Below, one piece after another: positions 24,561-36,705 of a DNA stretch of 64,000 nucleotides. The notes beneath the pieces are model-generated. The model saw nothing but the letters and a program-made list of their open reading frames with translations. It made no database searches and was not told where the DNA came from. Each line of letters starts with the position of its first letter. Positions within the stretch are counted from its first letter, which is position 1. Source of the stretch: Timema cristinae (lineage: Eukaryota > Arthropoda > Insecta > Phasmatodea > Timematidae); the NCBI GenBank assembly GCA_039000515.1, contig JBCFYV010011135.1, forward strand, positions 16,585,191 through 16,649,190. Reading direction: 5' to 3'. The position numbers were made by a program, and so were the translations under genes.

Positions 24561-25641
24561 CATTATTTATATTTGATATAAATTAATAATTTTTATTTAG
24601 GCTATATGCCTTACCTCTTCATGTATAAAGCTAATCTTATTTAATTAATTTATGTATAAATTAAATAATATAAAGAATGTACATAATTAAAATTAGGTGT
24701 AGTCCTTTAACAGATCAAATGCTGTTAATATATCAATAATCTATCCAAGTCATTTTGAATCCAAAATGATATTTCCCAATGCTAACATGTTTCTAAATTA
24801 TTTTTTTTGTTTGCTAAAGAAATAATGTTCTATAAATTTTGATAGTAAGAAGAAACACTAAAATGTCGACTATAAAATGCTTTTATAGTTGAGATTCAGC
24901 GATATATATTTGATGGTTCTATGATAAAATGGGATCATCGCACTCTATCAGGCCCTTAAAACAACTATTTACGGGCGTGCTTTGCGTATTTTATTGCATA
25001 GAGTCTGGCAGGAAAGACTTGAGTAAAAAAAAAAGGGTAACTTGAAATATTACCGCTAGGATGCAGTAGTTTCCATTAGTGATAGAACAGATACAGCTCT
25101 TGAATTTTGACCTTGGGTTGGGAAAGATCGAAACGAGAATTAAAGTCAGTGAATTGTGCGATTTATCACAGAAAAAACTATTTTTTATCAAATAAATAAA
25201 ATCTTCAATAGATACGTTTAGTCTAATTTATTACAGTATGGTAATCTGAACTAATCTTAAATATCTAATATCAACATGGTGATATTTGTAAATAATATTT
25301 TTAACCGAAGAGAAAAGTTGGGGAAGGTCAGGAGTCTTATCCCAGTTTGGTGATATGAGAAGGTATTGTTAAATGCGATTTTTACTTTGGTTTTCCAAAC
25401 CTAGCGTCTAGCTAATTTTATTGCATTACTTTCTAAGCTCCTCTCATTATTTCCTTTAAGTTTGAGTTGTTAAAACACATTGTTTTAGTAATACAATTCA
25501 AATTGTTGATTTGAATATAACTATACAACAGTTCATGGTCCCCCGATGTCCACATACTCGATAAGAAATTGATTATACATAATGAAACTTAGATAAACGT
25601 AATATTCAAGTGAATATGTGACACAAATTCTATAATAGTTT
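24561..25641. other. no gene seen
   Basis: AT-rich DNA; no repeat pair or coding pattern noticed. Confidence 0.5.
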
Positions 25642-25653
25642 AAATAAGCTATA

Positions 25654-25962
25654 GGGGTGACCTGGAAGTTTAAGGGCAAGGTGTCAGACTTCTGTGCTGG
25701 GGGTCCGGGGTTCAATCCTTGGTCCTGGCACAGATTTATCTGATTACCAAACCCTTCCTTCACCTCTGACAAGACATCTTGTGAATGTATGGAATGCCAT
25801 GACTCCACCGTGGTTGGATCCCACGTTAAACTGTAAGACCCACTTAATCTTACAATCACCCTACCGTTACACCTTAGGGTAAGTGTGTATAACCCGAACG
25901 GGTAGTAAGACGTGATGCTAATAATATAATAATAATAATAATAATAATATAATAATAATAAC
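25654..25962 (+). mobile_element. SINE-1 copy, full length
   Basis: Head GGTGACCTGGAAG, B box GGTTCAATCC, tail AACCCGAACGGGTAGTAAGA and a (TAA)n end. 12-bp target duplication AAATAAGCTATA at 25642-25653 and 25963-25974. Confidence 0.92.
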
Positions 25963-26429
25963 AAATAAGCTATAATATTAAAGTACATGGTTGATGAGAT
26001 TTAATATTTAGGAACAATTTTAACAATATTAAATTGGAAATTAGGAAAATAATACAGTCGAAAATGCATGCTATTACTTGATCAGTACACATCTCTCCTG
26101 GTTTCAAGGAATATAAAGCGATAACTTTACCAGTTTGTTCTCTATGGGAGTAAAACATGGTCTCTTATCTTACATGACGAGCATACATTTTGGGTGCTTG
26201 AAAACCAGGTGTATAAAAAGATGTTTTGCTCCAAATAGTGTTGAAAATATTGAGCAGTAGAGGAGAATACATAACGATGAATTACATACCCCGTAATGAT
26301 CACAATACATTGTTAAGGTAGTCTGATCTTGTAATCTACATTGAGCAAGACATGCAACGCAAATATAATAATTTAAAACCGTGTTAAAGGTATTGACTTA
26401 CAAATTAAATGGTAAAAAACCCATTGAGA

Positions 26430-26700
26430 CGACCTAGACGAAATAGCATAAACTGGCAATCAAAAAAGTAGGATGTAATTAGGTTGATTGATTAGAACTA
26501 ACTCAAGATAAGGATTGAGTCTAATGAGATGGTCTTGATAGAACTAGCTCAAGATAGGGATATGATGTAACGAGGTGTACTTAATAGAACTATCTCAAGA
26601 TAGGGATAGGTAGCGTACTTATGTAAATTCGGTAGTAAACATTATAGTGCCTAGGGACATAGAATTAGTAGGTATAGTATTAAAATACGGCATCCATTTT
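26430..26700 (+). repeat. LINE coding end with a three-unit 46-bp repeat
   Basis: After a degraded LINE tail (GRPRRNSINWQSKK-like, about 26430-26465) come three divergent copies of the 46-bp unit (about 26468-26605). Then comes GGTAGCGTACTTATGTAAATTCGGTAG, the normal downstream LINE sequence. It is the smallest of the amplified loci here. Confidence 0.75.
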
Positions 26701-26779
26701 TGCCGGATCATGTATAATAGTTACATACTGACTAATGAAAAGTTTTTATCCTATTCTACCTTTTAAAAAACTAGTTTTT

Positions 26780-27778
26780 GAAGTTATACTTCTTTAGGCG
26801 CGTTATGAAAAATGATGAGAGTGAAATTTAAAGATGCGTGCGCATCACTGTAACACAAAAGTAACAGTTTGAAGCTAAACCGCTCATTAATTCTCGAAAA
26901 AAAAAGCTACCAATTGTTAGTCGCGCATGTTGGTACGCTCGTCGCCTCTGATCACTGTTTTCATATATATAATATTTATCCACATGTTTCTAGTTTCTAC
27001 ATTCACAACACGTGTTTTAGTTTCATACAAGTGGAATTATATATGTGCTAATAAATTATATTCAGTAGTGATTTAAATTGAATATTTTGATTAATATTAT
27101 TTACTATTCGTAAATATTAGTGAAAAATATTGTGCTTATAGACTTTTTCAAGTGCTCCAATATAATTGAGGTTTCTATCCGTATGTATTATTTATTGATA
27201 TAAATTAAAATATTATTATTTAACATAATTAATACTAAATATTATTAAATTATTATTGCTAAATATTTTTATTGGTTATATAATATTTAAAAATAAAGAA
27301 ATAAAATTAATAAAACATTTAATAAAAAATTTGTGAGAAAAATTTAAATCGAACATCAAATTAAAATATTAATTTTTAACATTATTATTAAATTGAATAA
27401 ATAATAAATATTAATAAAAATAAATGAACACATTTAATGAGAACTTTTTGATAAAAATGAAAAGTGAATATTAAATTAAGAAAATAATAAATATTTAAAA
27501 AACGAATAAACTTAAATTCAATTTTTGAATTTATTATTAAATTTATTCATTTACTTTTAAAATATTAAATAATCAATAATAAATATATAAATTAAGAATC
27601 TTATAATATTTAGTACAAATTATGTCATGTATATTTATTATTTTCTAAATTTTATTTTTAATAATTATATATATATTATTAAATTATTAATTTTCAATTT
27701 TAAATATTTATTATTAATTTCTAATATCAAATTATCTACAATAAATCTTATTTAATGATGCCAAAGAAGTATAACTTC
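26780..27778. repeat. AT-rich segment bounded by copies of a palindromic 16-mer
   Basis: GAAGTTATACTTCTTT at 26780-26795 has its complement at 27763-27778, each close to a GCGCGT motif. Between about 27060 and 27760 the sequence is almost only A and T, with repeated AATATTAAAT words. It may be a non-autonomous DNA element, but because the 16-mer is itself nearly palindromic the ends could also be direct repeats. Confidence 0.4.
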
Positions 27779-28057
27779 TCATGCGCGTACGTAAGTACAC
27801 ACACCCAATTTTTTTTTATTTGGTTCTAAAATCTACCGCACTTTTTCATATATTACAGTTTATTCTACAAAGTTGCATTCTCGCCAATTTTAACCCGTGT
27901 CGTCATCAAGAAGCCTTAGCTTTTGAACAATACTATCTTTCATACATCACTGTCATGCGTTTTGCGTTATAATCTATCTCACGGCGTTATTGTAGATTCG
28001 TATAATCTCGAGTTTTATTTATTTTACAAAGTTACATTCTCTTCTATTAGACAAGGA

Positions 28058-28288
28058 GGGTGAACTGGTGGTCTAGGGGTAAGTTGTCGGACTTCTGAGC
28101 TGAGGTCCGGGGTTCAATCCTTGGTCCCGGCACAGATTTATCTGATTACCAAACCCTTCCTTCACTTCTGACAAGACGTGTATTAATCACAACTTGTGAA
28201 TATGGGGAATGCCAGGCCTCCACTGTGGTTTGGATTCCACGTTAAAATGTAGGTCCTCCATTTCATCTCACATCACACTACCACTAAT
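28058..28288 (+). mobile_element. SINE-1 copy, 3' truncated
   Basis: Intact tRNA-like head and body of the long subfamily. The match stops before the shared tail near ACTACCACTAATT. Confidence 0.85.
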
Positions 28289-28711
28289 TGAAGTGATGTG
28301 CTTTTTTTATTCTGTGTTGGGTATTAACGATGTGTGGAGGTGTGTTTATATGTATGACATCAATACGTGCTCTACGTGCGCTATGTGTGATATTGACGCT
28401 TTTTCATGCTTAGAACATAATCTGCCATCAAATTGAGGTATAATAAAAATACTTTACCCTCACTAATTTCCATTGTATGCTGACACTTTATTTTATACTG
28501 TTTCACAATGGATTTTGTATGGTTTTTTTTTTGTAGAAGTGGGTTGCATCATATTCTATTTCTCGAATCCAAACCTTAAATTTTCTTTCGAATCTCGAAT
28601 TCCAATTCAAATCCTTGAATGTTTAGGAATGTACAATTTAAGTTAAAGTTCAGGTTATATAAAAAAAAAGTTGTTTATAAATTTGGAGTTATTGATAGAT
28701 GCTATTTTGTC

Positions 28712-28950
28712 TGTACCCTCTTCGGTGGCCACGTGGTCTAACGCGGTAATCTCGTGTTGGATTAGACTTTAGAAGATGGGGAGATCGGAGTTCTATCCTG
28801 GTCGGGTGCACTGAGGGTGGTTTTCCACTCTTCCTCAACGTAAATGTGGGTGCACTCCCTCTCAGTAAAACCTTCCTAATTCCTAAGCTATTAATGTAAA
28901 TAGAATATAGGCGTATAGCCCAAATCTATAGTAAGACACGGTGTACAAAA
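28712..28950 (+). mobile_element. SINE-2 copy
   Basis: CCTCTTCGGTGGCCACGTGG head, GGAGTTCTATCC B box, tail AGTAAGACACGGTG. Confidence 0.82.
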
Positions 28951-29269
28951 AAAGTTGAGTCTTGTTTATTACGTCACAAAAAAAAAAGAGGATCCTTTTT
29001 TCTTAAATTAATTATATTTAAAACAATTTCATCTTTTTTTGTGGTTTCTCTATGTTCCTAACTATACAGGTCTATAAAATTATTTTTACCTATTGCTTAA
29101 AATTATTTTATCAAGTTAAGTTATTTATGATTGGAGTTGTAAACGATACTTTTCAGTGTTAAAATGCTAATTTCAATTTATTTAATATGTTCACCATCTT
29201 GTAAAGTTTGAACTTTTAAACCTGTTGTCAATAGGATATATATAAGCAATATACATGTGGAAAGTTTAT

Positions 29270-29850
29270 AAATAAACATTGGGATGTAAACAATATACCT
29301 GTGGTGATTTGATAAATAATCATTGAGGTGTGAACAATATACCTGTGATGAGTTGATAGATAAAGAGAGATAAAGAGTGGGATATAAACAATATAACTGT
29401 GGTGAGTTGATAGATAAAGAGAGATAAAGAGTGGGATATAAACAATATAACTGTGGTGAGTTGATAGATAAAGAGAGATAAAGAGTGGGATATAAACAAT
29501 ATAACTGTGATGAGTTGATAGATAAAGAGAGATAAAGAGTGGGATATAAACAATAACTGTGGTGAGTTGATAGATAAACAGTGGGATATAAACAATATAA
29601 CTATGTTGAGTTGAGAGATAAAGAGTGGGATATAAACAATATAACTGTGATGAGTTGATAGATAAAGAGAGATAAAGAGTGGGATATAAACAATATAACT
29701 GTGGTGAGTTGATAGATAAACAGTGGGATGTAAACAATATAACTGTGGTGAGTTGATAGATAAACAGTGGGATGTAAACAATATAACTATGTTGAGCTGA
29801 GAGATAAACAGTGGGATGTAAATAATATATCGGTGGCAAGTTGATGGATG
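29270..29850 (-). repeat. minisatellite with 44-bp and about 54-58-bp units
   Basis: Units built on GTGGGATATAAACAATATAA, then CTGTGGTGAGTTGATAGATA. The long form carries an extra AAGAGAGATAAAGAG. About 12 units. Two overlapping Tyr/Leu/Ser-rich open frames of 185 and 203 codons on the minus strand come from the repeat and are not genes. Confidence 0.95.
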
Positions 29851-29944
29851 CTCACAGTTGAAGAATAATAACTTCATGGTTCTAGTCCACGATCGAGTTC
29901 TACCGCACTAGCAACCGCTACCCTAAAGGAAGATAGTGCTGACA

Positions 29945-30192
29945 TTCGTGGATAGAGGGTGTCATGTGGTCAGCACAACTCACCCTCTGGATGCTAGTTT
30001 CAATTTTCTAGACTGAAACCACTACCTATTTTTTTTTTAAAGTAGATCCTCCTTTTCTCTCATAAGGCTGAGTTTGAACCCGTTCTAGACCCATTATTTC
30101 ATAGGAAAAAAATCTGTAAACGCTAGGGATCGAACTTGGGACTCCTATATCTGTAGACAGGAACTCTGACCTCTTCACCAAAGAGGTGGTCC
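29945..30192 (-). mobile_element. SINE-5 copy
   Basis: Minus strand: GACCACCTCTTTGGTGAAGA head, AAGTTCGATCCC B box, body with CTCAGCCTTATGAGAG and GCTGACCACATGACACCC. Confidence 0.78.
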
Positions 30193-30254
30193 TTATACCA
30201 CAACCCTAAACAAGTTATTCCCGAATGATAATATCAACTAGTTATAAAAAAAAC

Positions 30255-30440
30255 TAACTTAACGACGTTGCCTACTTGGAGAGCTCAAAGCTATTTCACG
30301 AAGTGGGTTGCATCTTATCTTGACGCACCTAAGCATTCTAAACACTATCACACTAGGACAGCAATGTAAGAAATAGAAAGAGAGGAAAGAAAATGAGAAA
30401 TAGACCCTTAGAGGGATCTTGACTATGTAATGAAAACCAC
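30255..30440 (+). repeat. dispersed repeat family H, copy 1
   Basis: GACGTTGCCTACTTGGAGAG, then CACGAAGTGGGTTGCATCTT, then TCTTGACGCAC matches 42150-42290. Confidence 0.45.
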
Positions 30441-30539
30441 TCACCTATTCCTTTGACGAGTTTACACAGTCACATTAATATTTGTGCCTTGAAAATATTG
30501 ACTTAGATTTTAATTATACCCTTTCATTGTTTCATATTA

Positions 30540-30836
30540 GTGACCTGGTGGTCTAGGGGTAAGGTGTCAGACTTCTGTGTAGGGGTCCGGGGTTCAATCC
30601 TGGGTCTCAGCACATATATATCTGATTACCAAACCCTTCCTTCACCTCTGACAAGACATGTATTAAGCACAACTTGTGAATGTGTGGAATGCCAGGCCTC
30701 CACCGTGGTTCGGATCCCACGTTAAACTGTAGGTCCTTCATTTCATCTCACAATCACCCTACCATTACACACTAATATAAGTGTGTAAACCCGAACGGGT
30801 AGTAAGACGCGGTGCTAATAATAATATAATAATAAT
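30540..30836 (+). mobile_element. SINE-1 copy, full length
   Basis: Head GTGACCTGGTGGTCTAGGGG, B box GGTTCAATCC, long-subfamily insert, shared tail, (AAT)n end. Confidence 0.9.
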
Positions 30837-31631
30837 GTTACCTATTCTATATAAACATTTTGTTACAACGGACATTTTTAATATACATCTTGGCAGGACG
30901 ATTCCTACAGGCTATTATAGTGACCAAGTCAAATAGCATAAGTTGTAGAGGATTTTTTTAAATATTTTTACAAAAAAACTACTCAAATAACAAAGGTTAT
31001 GACATTGTAAGACTGTTTTTAGAACTATTTAAGAATTTATGGTGTTTGTTTCAATGCTATATCCTTAAAACTCGCCGAGTAAAACGTACGCAGGCCGACA
31101 TCAACATGGTAAACCTATCCTATCCGTCCGTAACGTCACAGGTAGTGAACGTACTTAAATACTATTTATACCACGTCTGACTATATGGACAGGCAATCTT
31201 GATACTTGCACTGATAGGGTAACAGGAGGGTGAGAAACTATTTAAAAAAACATATCTGTCTAGATTTTATACCCCTTAACCTAAATGGCAAAACTAAATG
31301 AGAATGATGCCTTTGTAAGTGCGTCCACTGATGCGGATAATCTTAAAGAAGTTATATTTAGATTAAAGTTTTGACTTCCTTTGATAAAAGTAAAAACTAA
31401 AGTAAGTTTAGAAATATGGGCTTTAATTAGTTTCACCCGACGAAGTTCGAGCAAGCGTTATTGGCTTCTCTCTTTGTCCTTACTTGAAACTAAGGCTCTC
31501 GGTGTACAGTCAAGTTTATTTGATATAAAAGAGCTAGGTTAACTAATTATGTATTATACTTTTCAAACGTGTGATTTTACATTTTATTTTTAACCTTTGC
31601 TTTGGTTGGTTTACTGATTAAATATTGGAGC
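30837..31631. other. no gene seen
   Basis: No recognisable protein or repeat. Slightly higher G+C at 31080-31200. Confidence 0.5.
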
Positions 31632-31642
31632 CCAATATTGTT

Positions 31643-31924
31643 TTTTTATTATTATTTTTTATTTAGCACCGAGTCTTACTACCCGTTCGGTTTATACGCT
31701 TAAGTACTAATTACGCTAATGGGTTATGAATTGGGAAGGTTGAATTTAGAGGAAGTTAACCCACATTTGCGTGAAGAGAGAGAGAGAGAGAGAGAGAGTG
31801 GAAAAACATTTAGGAAAAACCACCCCCAGTTCACCTGACCATGATTCGAACCTCGATTTCCCCGTCCTTGGCAGTCGAGCTCAACACGACTGACGCGTTA
31901 GCTAACTACGCCGCCGAGGCGGGT
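31643..31924 (-). mobile_element. SINE-3 copy with an internal (GA)n expansion
   Basis: Minus strand from ACCCGCCTCGGCGGCGTAGT. Target duplication CCAATATTGTT at 31632-31642 and 31925-31935. An (AG)11 run at about 31777-31799 has grown inside the body where other copies have GGAGGGAGAG. Confidence 0.92.
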
Positions 31925-32000
31925 CCAATATTGTTGCTTTTGTAATCACTAAATATTATATCATACGATAAGCATATTATTCTTAATTCAAAATGTTATC

Positions 32001-32310
32001 CTATTGATCATTTTTAATCGCTAATAGTGTTTTAGTATCTACATACTTAATATGTGACACTATGAACTCAAAATTCTTTGCCACATTTACATAAGTAAGC
32101 CCCCTATCCCTATCTGGAGCTAGTTCTAGCCAGTCCACCTCATTACACAATATCTCTTGCAGGTCCATTATAATGTTATCCTCCCATCTGTGTCTGGGTA
32201 TTCCCACTGGTCTCTTTAAATTAGGTTTTCCAGTCAATAGCTTGAACGCTGTTCTGATTTCTTCTAATCTCACTGTATGCCCTGCCCACAATAACCTCAT
32301 TACCTGTCAT
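32001..32310 (-). mobile_element. LINE ORF2 C-terminus, unamplified (pseudogene fragment)
   Basis: An open 99-residue frame on the minus strand includes LLWAGHTVRLEEIRTAFKLL, then RHRWEDNIIMDLQEI, then LCNEVDWLELAPDRDRGLTY. This is the same C-terminal tail as at 15290 and 41030, but with a single copy of the CNEVDW...DRDR segment, so it shows the ancestral arrangement. No reverse transcriptase domain is next to it; it is a 5'-truncated insertion. Confidence 0.8.
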
Positions 32311-32810
32311 ATCTGCTATTTACACGTTATATAATTTTCTCACCACTCTCTTCTATTAAACTTTTCTTAATGAAATATTATGTTTCCAGCCTTTTATTAT
32401 AAATACATTTATTCGGTTAGTGAGTTAAAAAAATACCTCTGGATAATCAAGGTAAAATATATTAGAGATAACACAATGTCTTATTTTCGTTATTCTAATA
32501 TTTGGATTTAACCTCAAACTTTTGATTCTTGTTTATAATTTTACCACTTTATATTTACATTTTTTTCGCCATTATTGAAATAAACAATGTAAATCTAATA
32601 ACTGACACAATATATTAAATATTTATCCCATTTTAGGAAATTAGCTCTTTCCTTTCGATTTAATAACTTTACTTTTATAAATACATAACAGCTAAGAATA
32701 AAAACATCTATAGTCATTTTGCATGTATCGATCATCGTTTTACTAACATCAATCATCTCGATACCAACTAAGAATCAAGAATTTCGAGGAATCAAGTGTA
32801 ACATATATAC
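32311..32810. other. no gene seen
   Basis: AT-rich DNA up to the 80-bp palindrome. Confidence 0.5.
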
Positions 32811-32890
32811 TAGTTCATTTCCCTGTTCTTTTGGGCTTATTTGATTATATATATAATCAAATAAGCCTAAGAGAACAGGGAAATGAACTA
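32811..32890. repeat. 80-bp near-perfect palindrome
   Basis: Two 40-base arms with no spacer and 38 of 40 positions pairing; arms run from TAGTTCATTTCCCTGTTCTT inward to GATTATAT. The RNA of either strand would be a long hairpin. Confidence 0.95.
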
Positions 32891-33284
32891 AAAAATATTG
32901 GGCCTATTTAGTATGAAGGGGTGGGTAAGGGAAGAGGGGTGAAACTATTAGGGGTTGAGGAGTGTTTTTAAAGGGGTTTGTCTTGCTTAAGTCTTCACAA
33001 AGGGATAGTAGGAATATTTTTAATTATTTAATTATTTTTGAGATGGTTATTATGTGTTTTTTTTAAACACAAACGGAGCTATAAGTGAGATGAATTCCAT
33101 AAGGCTCTTAATAAGAGGTTAGCCTGGTCCTGTAGGATAAATTCAAACCTATAGTATTACTGATCCTTTCAAGCCCCCTAAAATTATTTGTTAAAGTCCT
33201 GGATTACATATCTTATCGGTATATTAAAGTTATTCGATGTCAAAACATACAATTAACTATTTAACAAACCGCTTCATTTAATGA

Positions 33285-33518
33285 ATGAACTAAGGCGTAA
33301 CTATTAATGTTAGACTGGCCTTATGACAAGGATATTGGGGTTCAAATCCCAGTCAGGTGTAGAGAAGGGTTTTATTCTTCAATGTTTACTCACTCTAATT
33401 CCATGCAATTATGAGTACACTTCCTCTAGAATTCTTTCTTCCTCCTCCCTACCCCAGTAGAGTAATTATCATATATGCATATGATCTGAGCAGGTAAAAA
33501 AGATGCAGTAATAAAATA
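33285..33518 (+). mobile_element. SINE-2 copy, degraded head
   Basis: CTAAGGCGTAACTATTAATG, GGGTTCAAATCCC B box, tail GAGCAGGTAAAAAAGATGCAG. Confidence 0.68.
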
Positions 33519-33825
33519 AAAATATTTTAAAAACAACCTTAAAACTATTCTGTATTTCCCCATGATACGGTGTATCTTATATTGTAGGTTGTTTTTTAAT
33601 CAGACATGGTAATACTCTTGATTTCAGATTAAATTGAGCACACATATTGCAATATTTCGTTTGGATGAAGAAAATCTTACCAGGATGATGTAAATAAAGT
33701 TAATTAATATTAAAAGAACTACCTAAAAAGAGGATTTTTATATGTTTGAATCATTTATTTGTATAGAACAAAATCATGAGTGAACATTTTATAATTGTAG
33801 GCTAGAGTTTTATTCTCTTTTATTT

Positions 33826-33899
33826 TTATGACACTCATATTATCGATATAATTATTTATTTTATGACACTCATATTATCGATATAATTATTTATTTTTA
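33826..33899 (+). repeat. 36-bp direct duplication
   Basis: ATGACACTCATATTATCGAT, then ATAATTATTTATTTT occurs twice in succession, with the third start diverging at AGGACAC. Confidence 0.9.
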
Positions 33900-34135
33900 G
33901 GACACATTTATCTTTTAGTTGGCATCCCTTAAGACTAAAGTTTTTACATTTGAATTTGGCTATCTTGATATATAAGAAATGCCAAATACAATTTTTTGTC
34001 CGAAAAAATTTGTTGCGATATTTAAGGTGATATTATTTTAGTAATGTTTCATCTAATTTTTTTAAAGAAATTTGAATTTTTGCGCATATAAACTAGATAA
34101 ATTTACGAACATATTTCTTAAATAAAAATTAATGG

Positions 34136-34177
34136 TCAAATCGATAAAAATAGAATTCAAAAAGAAAGAAACATTTG

Positions 34178-34225
<48 letters not shown>

Positions 34226-34274
34226 TATATTACAAATGTTTCTTTCTTTTTGAATTCTATTTTCGTCGATTTGA
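34136..34274. repeat. inverted repeat around a (TA)n microsatellite
   Basis: Arms of about 48 bases (left from 34136, right to 34274) share ATAGAATTCAAAAAGAAAGA, then AACATTTGTAATATA, with about two mismatches. The centre is (TA)n of about 40 bp. Confidence 0.95.
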
Positions 34275-35109
34275 TTAAATATTGTTTCTTACTACAACTC
34301 ATTATGTTTTTAAAAATTAATAGGTTATAATAGATTATTGATAGAAAAAACAGGTATCATATAACTTATTTTAATTATATACACTCATATCATAGTAAAT
34401 AAAGCTTTACATATTTTTATTAAAATTTCAAATATTGATTTTATAACAATAGATTTTTACAATTTGTTTGTCAATTTAATTTAATGTATAGAAAGATTGA
34501 ATACTTTTATAAAAATAACATACAAAATTATTTTATTAAGTGTTGGCTATCACTGGGTTGTCTAACGCAAAAGGAACAATAAATATATTAAATATTTAAT
34601 AATTCAAGAAGGACGTAGGTCTACTATAATAAGTGTAAATGAAATAATATTAACCTGTTTTATATTACTTAGTATGATATATTTCTACTTTATATTAATT
34701 AAATATATTTAGAAAATTTTTTAGAATTTCCTCTAAAAACTAATTTTAGTTGAATTTAAAAAGATTAAAATTTTCCAAGCCAAATAAAAGATTCGAAATA
34801 AGCCAAAATGTTATCTGTAAATATAGGTCAAGGAAACAAAATACGTAATCAACAATGATTTCCTACAAGAATGTTTTTGAATTTGTCAATATAAATAATT
34901 TACCAAGATAATAACATAGTTATACCTAAGTTTTAAGGTGTACAGTTTCATTTTTATATATTTTATTATTATAGAGTTAATATTATTTTAAAATTTTAAT
35001 ACATTTTGAGTATGGTTATTAATTTTATGGACAAACACCGTTATTAATAATTTTAATAAATTACACAACCTGAGACCAGTAAACTATTGCTCATTAGAAC
35101 AGATTTCAT
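34275..35109. other. no gene seen
   Basis: Very AT-rich, featureless by eye. Confidence 0.5.
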
Positions 35110-35415
35110 TGAGCTTTAAATTATATTTATTATTAGGTGTTCTGTCTTACGACAGGTCCATTCCTTTTGTCACTGAACTTAAACTGCAATGCGCCTTGTC
35201 CTTTGCCTCCTTTATAGACTCCTTTTTCCCTCTACTTCCTTTTATGACGTCGTGCAGAAGGCAGTTCCTCCTAAGGATGTGTTTGATCCAGTTTTTTTTT
35301 GCACCGTAGAATCGCATCCAAAATGGTTCTCTTCTCACCCACTCCTTTTAGGACTTCATTTGTCGCCCTGTTGATCCTCTCAAGTCTTCTCCAGCACCTC
35401 ATCTCAATGCTAAGA
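35110..35415 (-). mobile_element. LINE ORF2 C-terminal remnant
   Basis: Minus-strand frames give SIEMRCWRRLERINRATNEV, then LKGVGEKRTILDAI, then KKNWIKHILRRNCLLHDVIK. This is the 'FEMWCWRRMxxIxWTDxxxNxEVLxRxGExRxLLxxIxxRKxxWIGHILR' tail of insect LINE polyproteins. Frameshifted and 5' truncated. Confidence 0.75.
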
Positions 35416-36284
35416 AAGTATTAAGTGTAGATTTATAACAAGTTAGTTTAAATGAACTGAAATAATTTTTATGTAGTTTTTTAAAATTTAAACTATATTC
35501 AACTTTGGATAAACTTTCTTGATATTTAGTAAAAACAAATTTGCTTAAAGAGATATTTTATAGTTTAGTATCTCGTATAAAGTTATGCTAAATATGACTT
35601 CTCGTTTAAAGATTTTACATAAGGCCATATCTTCAAAGACAAATTTCACCAAAATCCTTATTTCTTTGGAAACCCCTGTTGTAGGAATGGTAGGCTGAAG
35701 TTCAGACCTTAAATAAATCTCTTCAATGACCTGGAAATTTTGCTTTCATTTGTGTTAAAAATTTGAATAAGATATTCACTTGTATCAAATGGGGAGAGAC
35801 ACAGATATGATGACCCCATTAGACAAGTTCAAAATAAATAGGAGAGAGGTGTAAAGCATCAAATTATTCAGAGAAGATGACTTATACATACTCTGAAATT
35901 AAAGCTGCCTTTGACAACAACTAATAACCCTAATTAAACAATATGAGAAGGGAGACATTTCAATAACCTAATTAGTTACCGCTATAATATAAAACTACTC
36001 TAATTGAAACTGGCTGTCATTTAATATTAGTCATTAATGATTACCACACATACAAACTGGCAGATAAAATTTGTGTGTGTTTTAACCATACTAACTTTTT
36101 ATTATTGATTACATTTTATTAATACAGCTTTTAGGTTTACGAAATTTTAATTTTTTTAAATTTCAGTCTACCACATTTGTTTGTTTATGGCTTGTTTAAG
36201 TTTGTCACACGTCATTATCAGATACTTACTGGTACTTCTGTCTATAACATTGGTGTACACTTGATATATGTGGCTTACTACTGA
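35416..36284. other. no gene seen
   Basis: AT-rich; no convincing repeat or frame. Confidence 0.5.
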
Positions 36285-36430
36285 TGGGGAGGTCTAGTTT
36301 CGTGTCCCGGACGGATATTATCAGAGTAGGTTTTCCCTAGAATTGTTCATCACTCTTTCTCTACCCAAATTCGGGTACAACTCCTCTATATTATACCTTA
36401 TTCATAACAATCATTTTAGAATAGTTAATT
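36285..36430 (+). mobile_element. SINE-2-like body fragment
   Basis: GGGGAGGTCTAGTTTCGTGT followed by the family body (GTTTTCCCTAGAATTG, then ACTCTTTCTCTACCC, then AATTCGGGTACAACTCC). Head and tail missing. Confidence 0.55.
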
Positions 36431-36465
36431 ATTTACGTGTAACTTAAATTGATAGTAAAAGGCAT

Positions 36466-36705
36466 CCGCTTCTGTGGCCGCATGGTCTAAGGCATAATTT
36501 TTGTAATAGACTGGACTGTCGATGCCTCGGAGGTCAGGGTTTGAGTTCCAGTTTATTGTCATGAAGGTTTTTTTTCCTTAAATATTTTACCACTCTCAAT
36601 GTACTTAAATACGGGCAAATTTTAATTTTAATTTATCCTTCATCATCTATATTCTATAAATTTAAATATGCTGGCAGGCCAATCGGGTAGGAAGCTACAA
36701 TGACC
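36466..36705 (+). mobile_element. SINE-2 copy
   Basis: CCGCTTCTGTGGCCGCATGG head and a degraded tail (GGCCAATCGGGTAGGAAGC). Confidence 0.78.

Noticed and set aside
25533..25988. 151-codon open frame (minus)
   Set aside because: It reads across a SINE-1 copy and its (TAA)n tail (poly-Tyr); no protein similarity.
29228..29877. Two overlapping Tyr/Leu-rich open frames of 203 and 185 codons
   Set aside because: They follow the 44/54-bp minisatellite units in two frames at once, which marks them as repeat artefacts.
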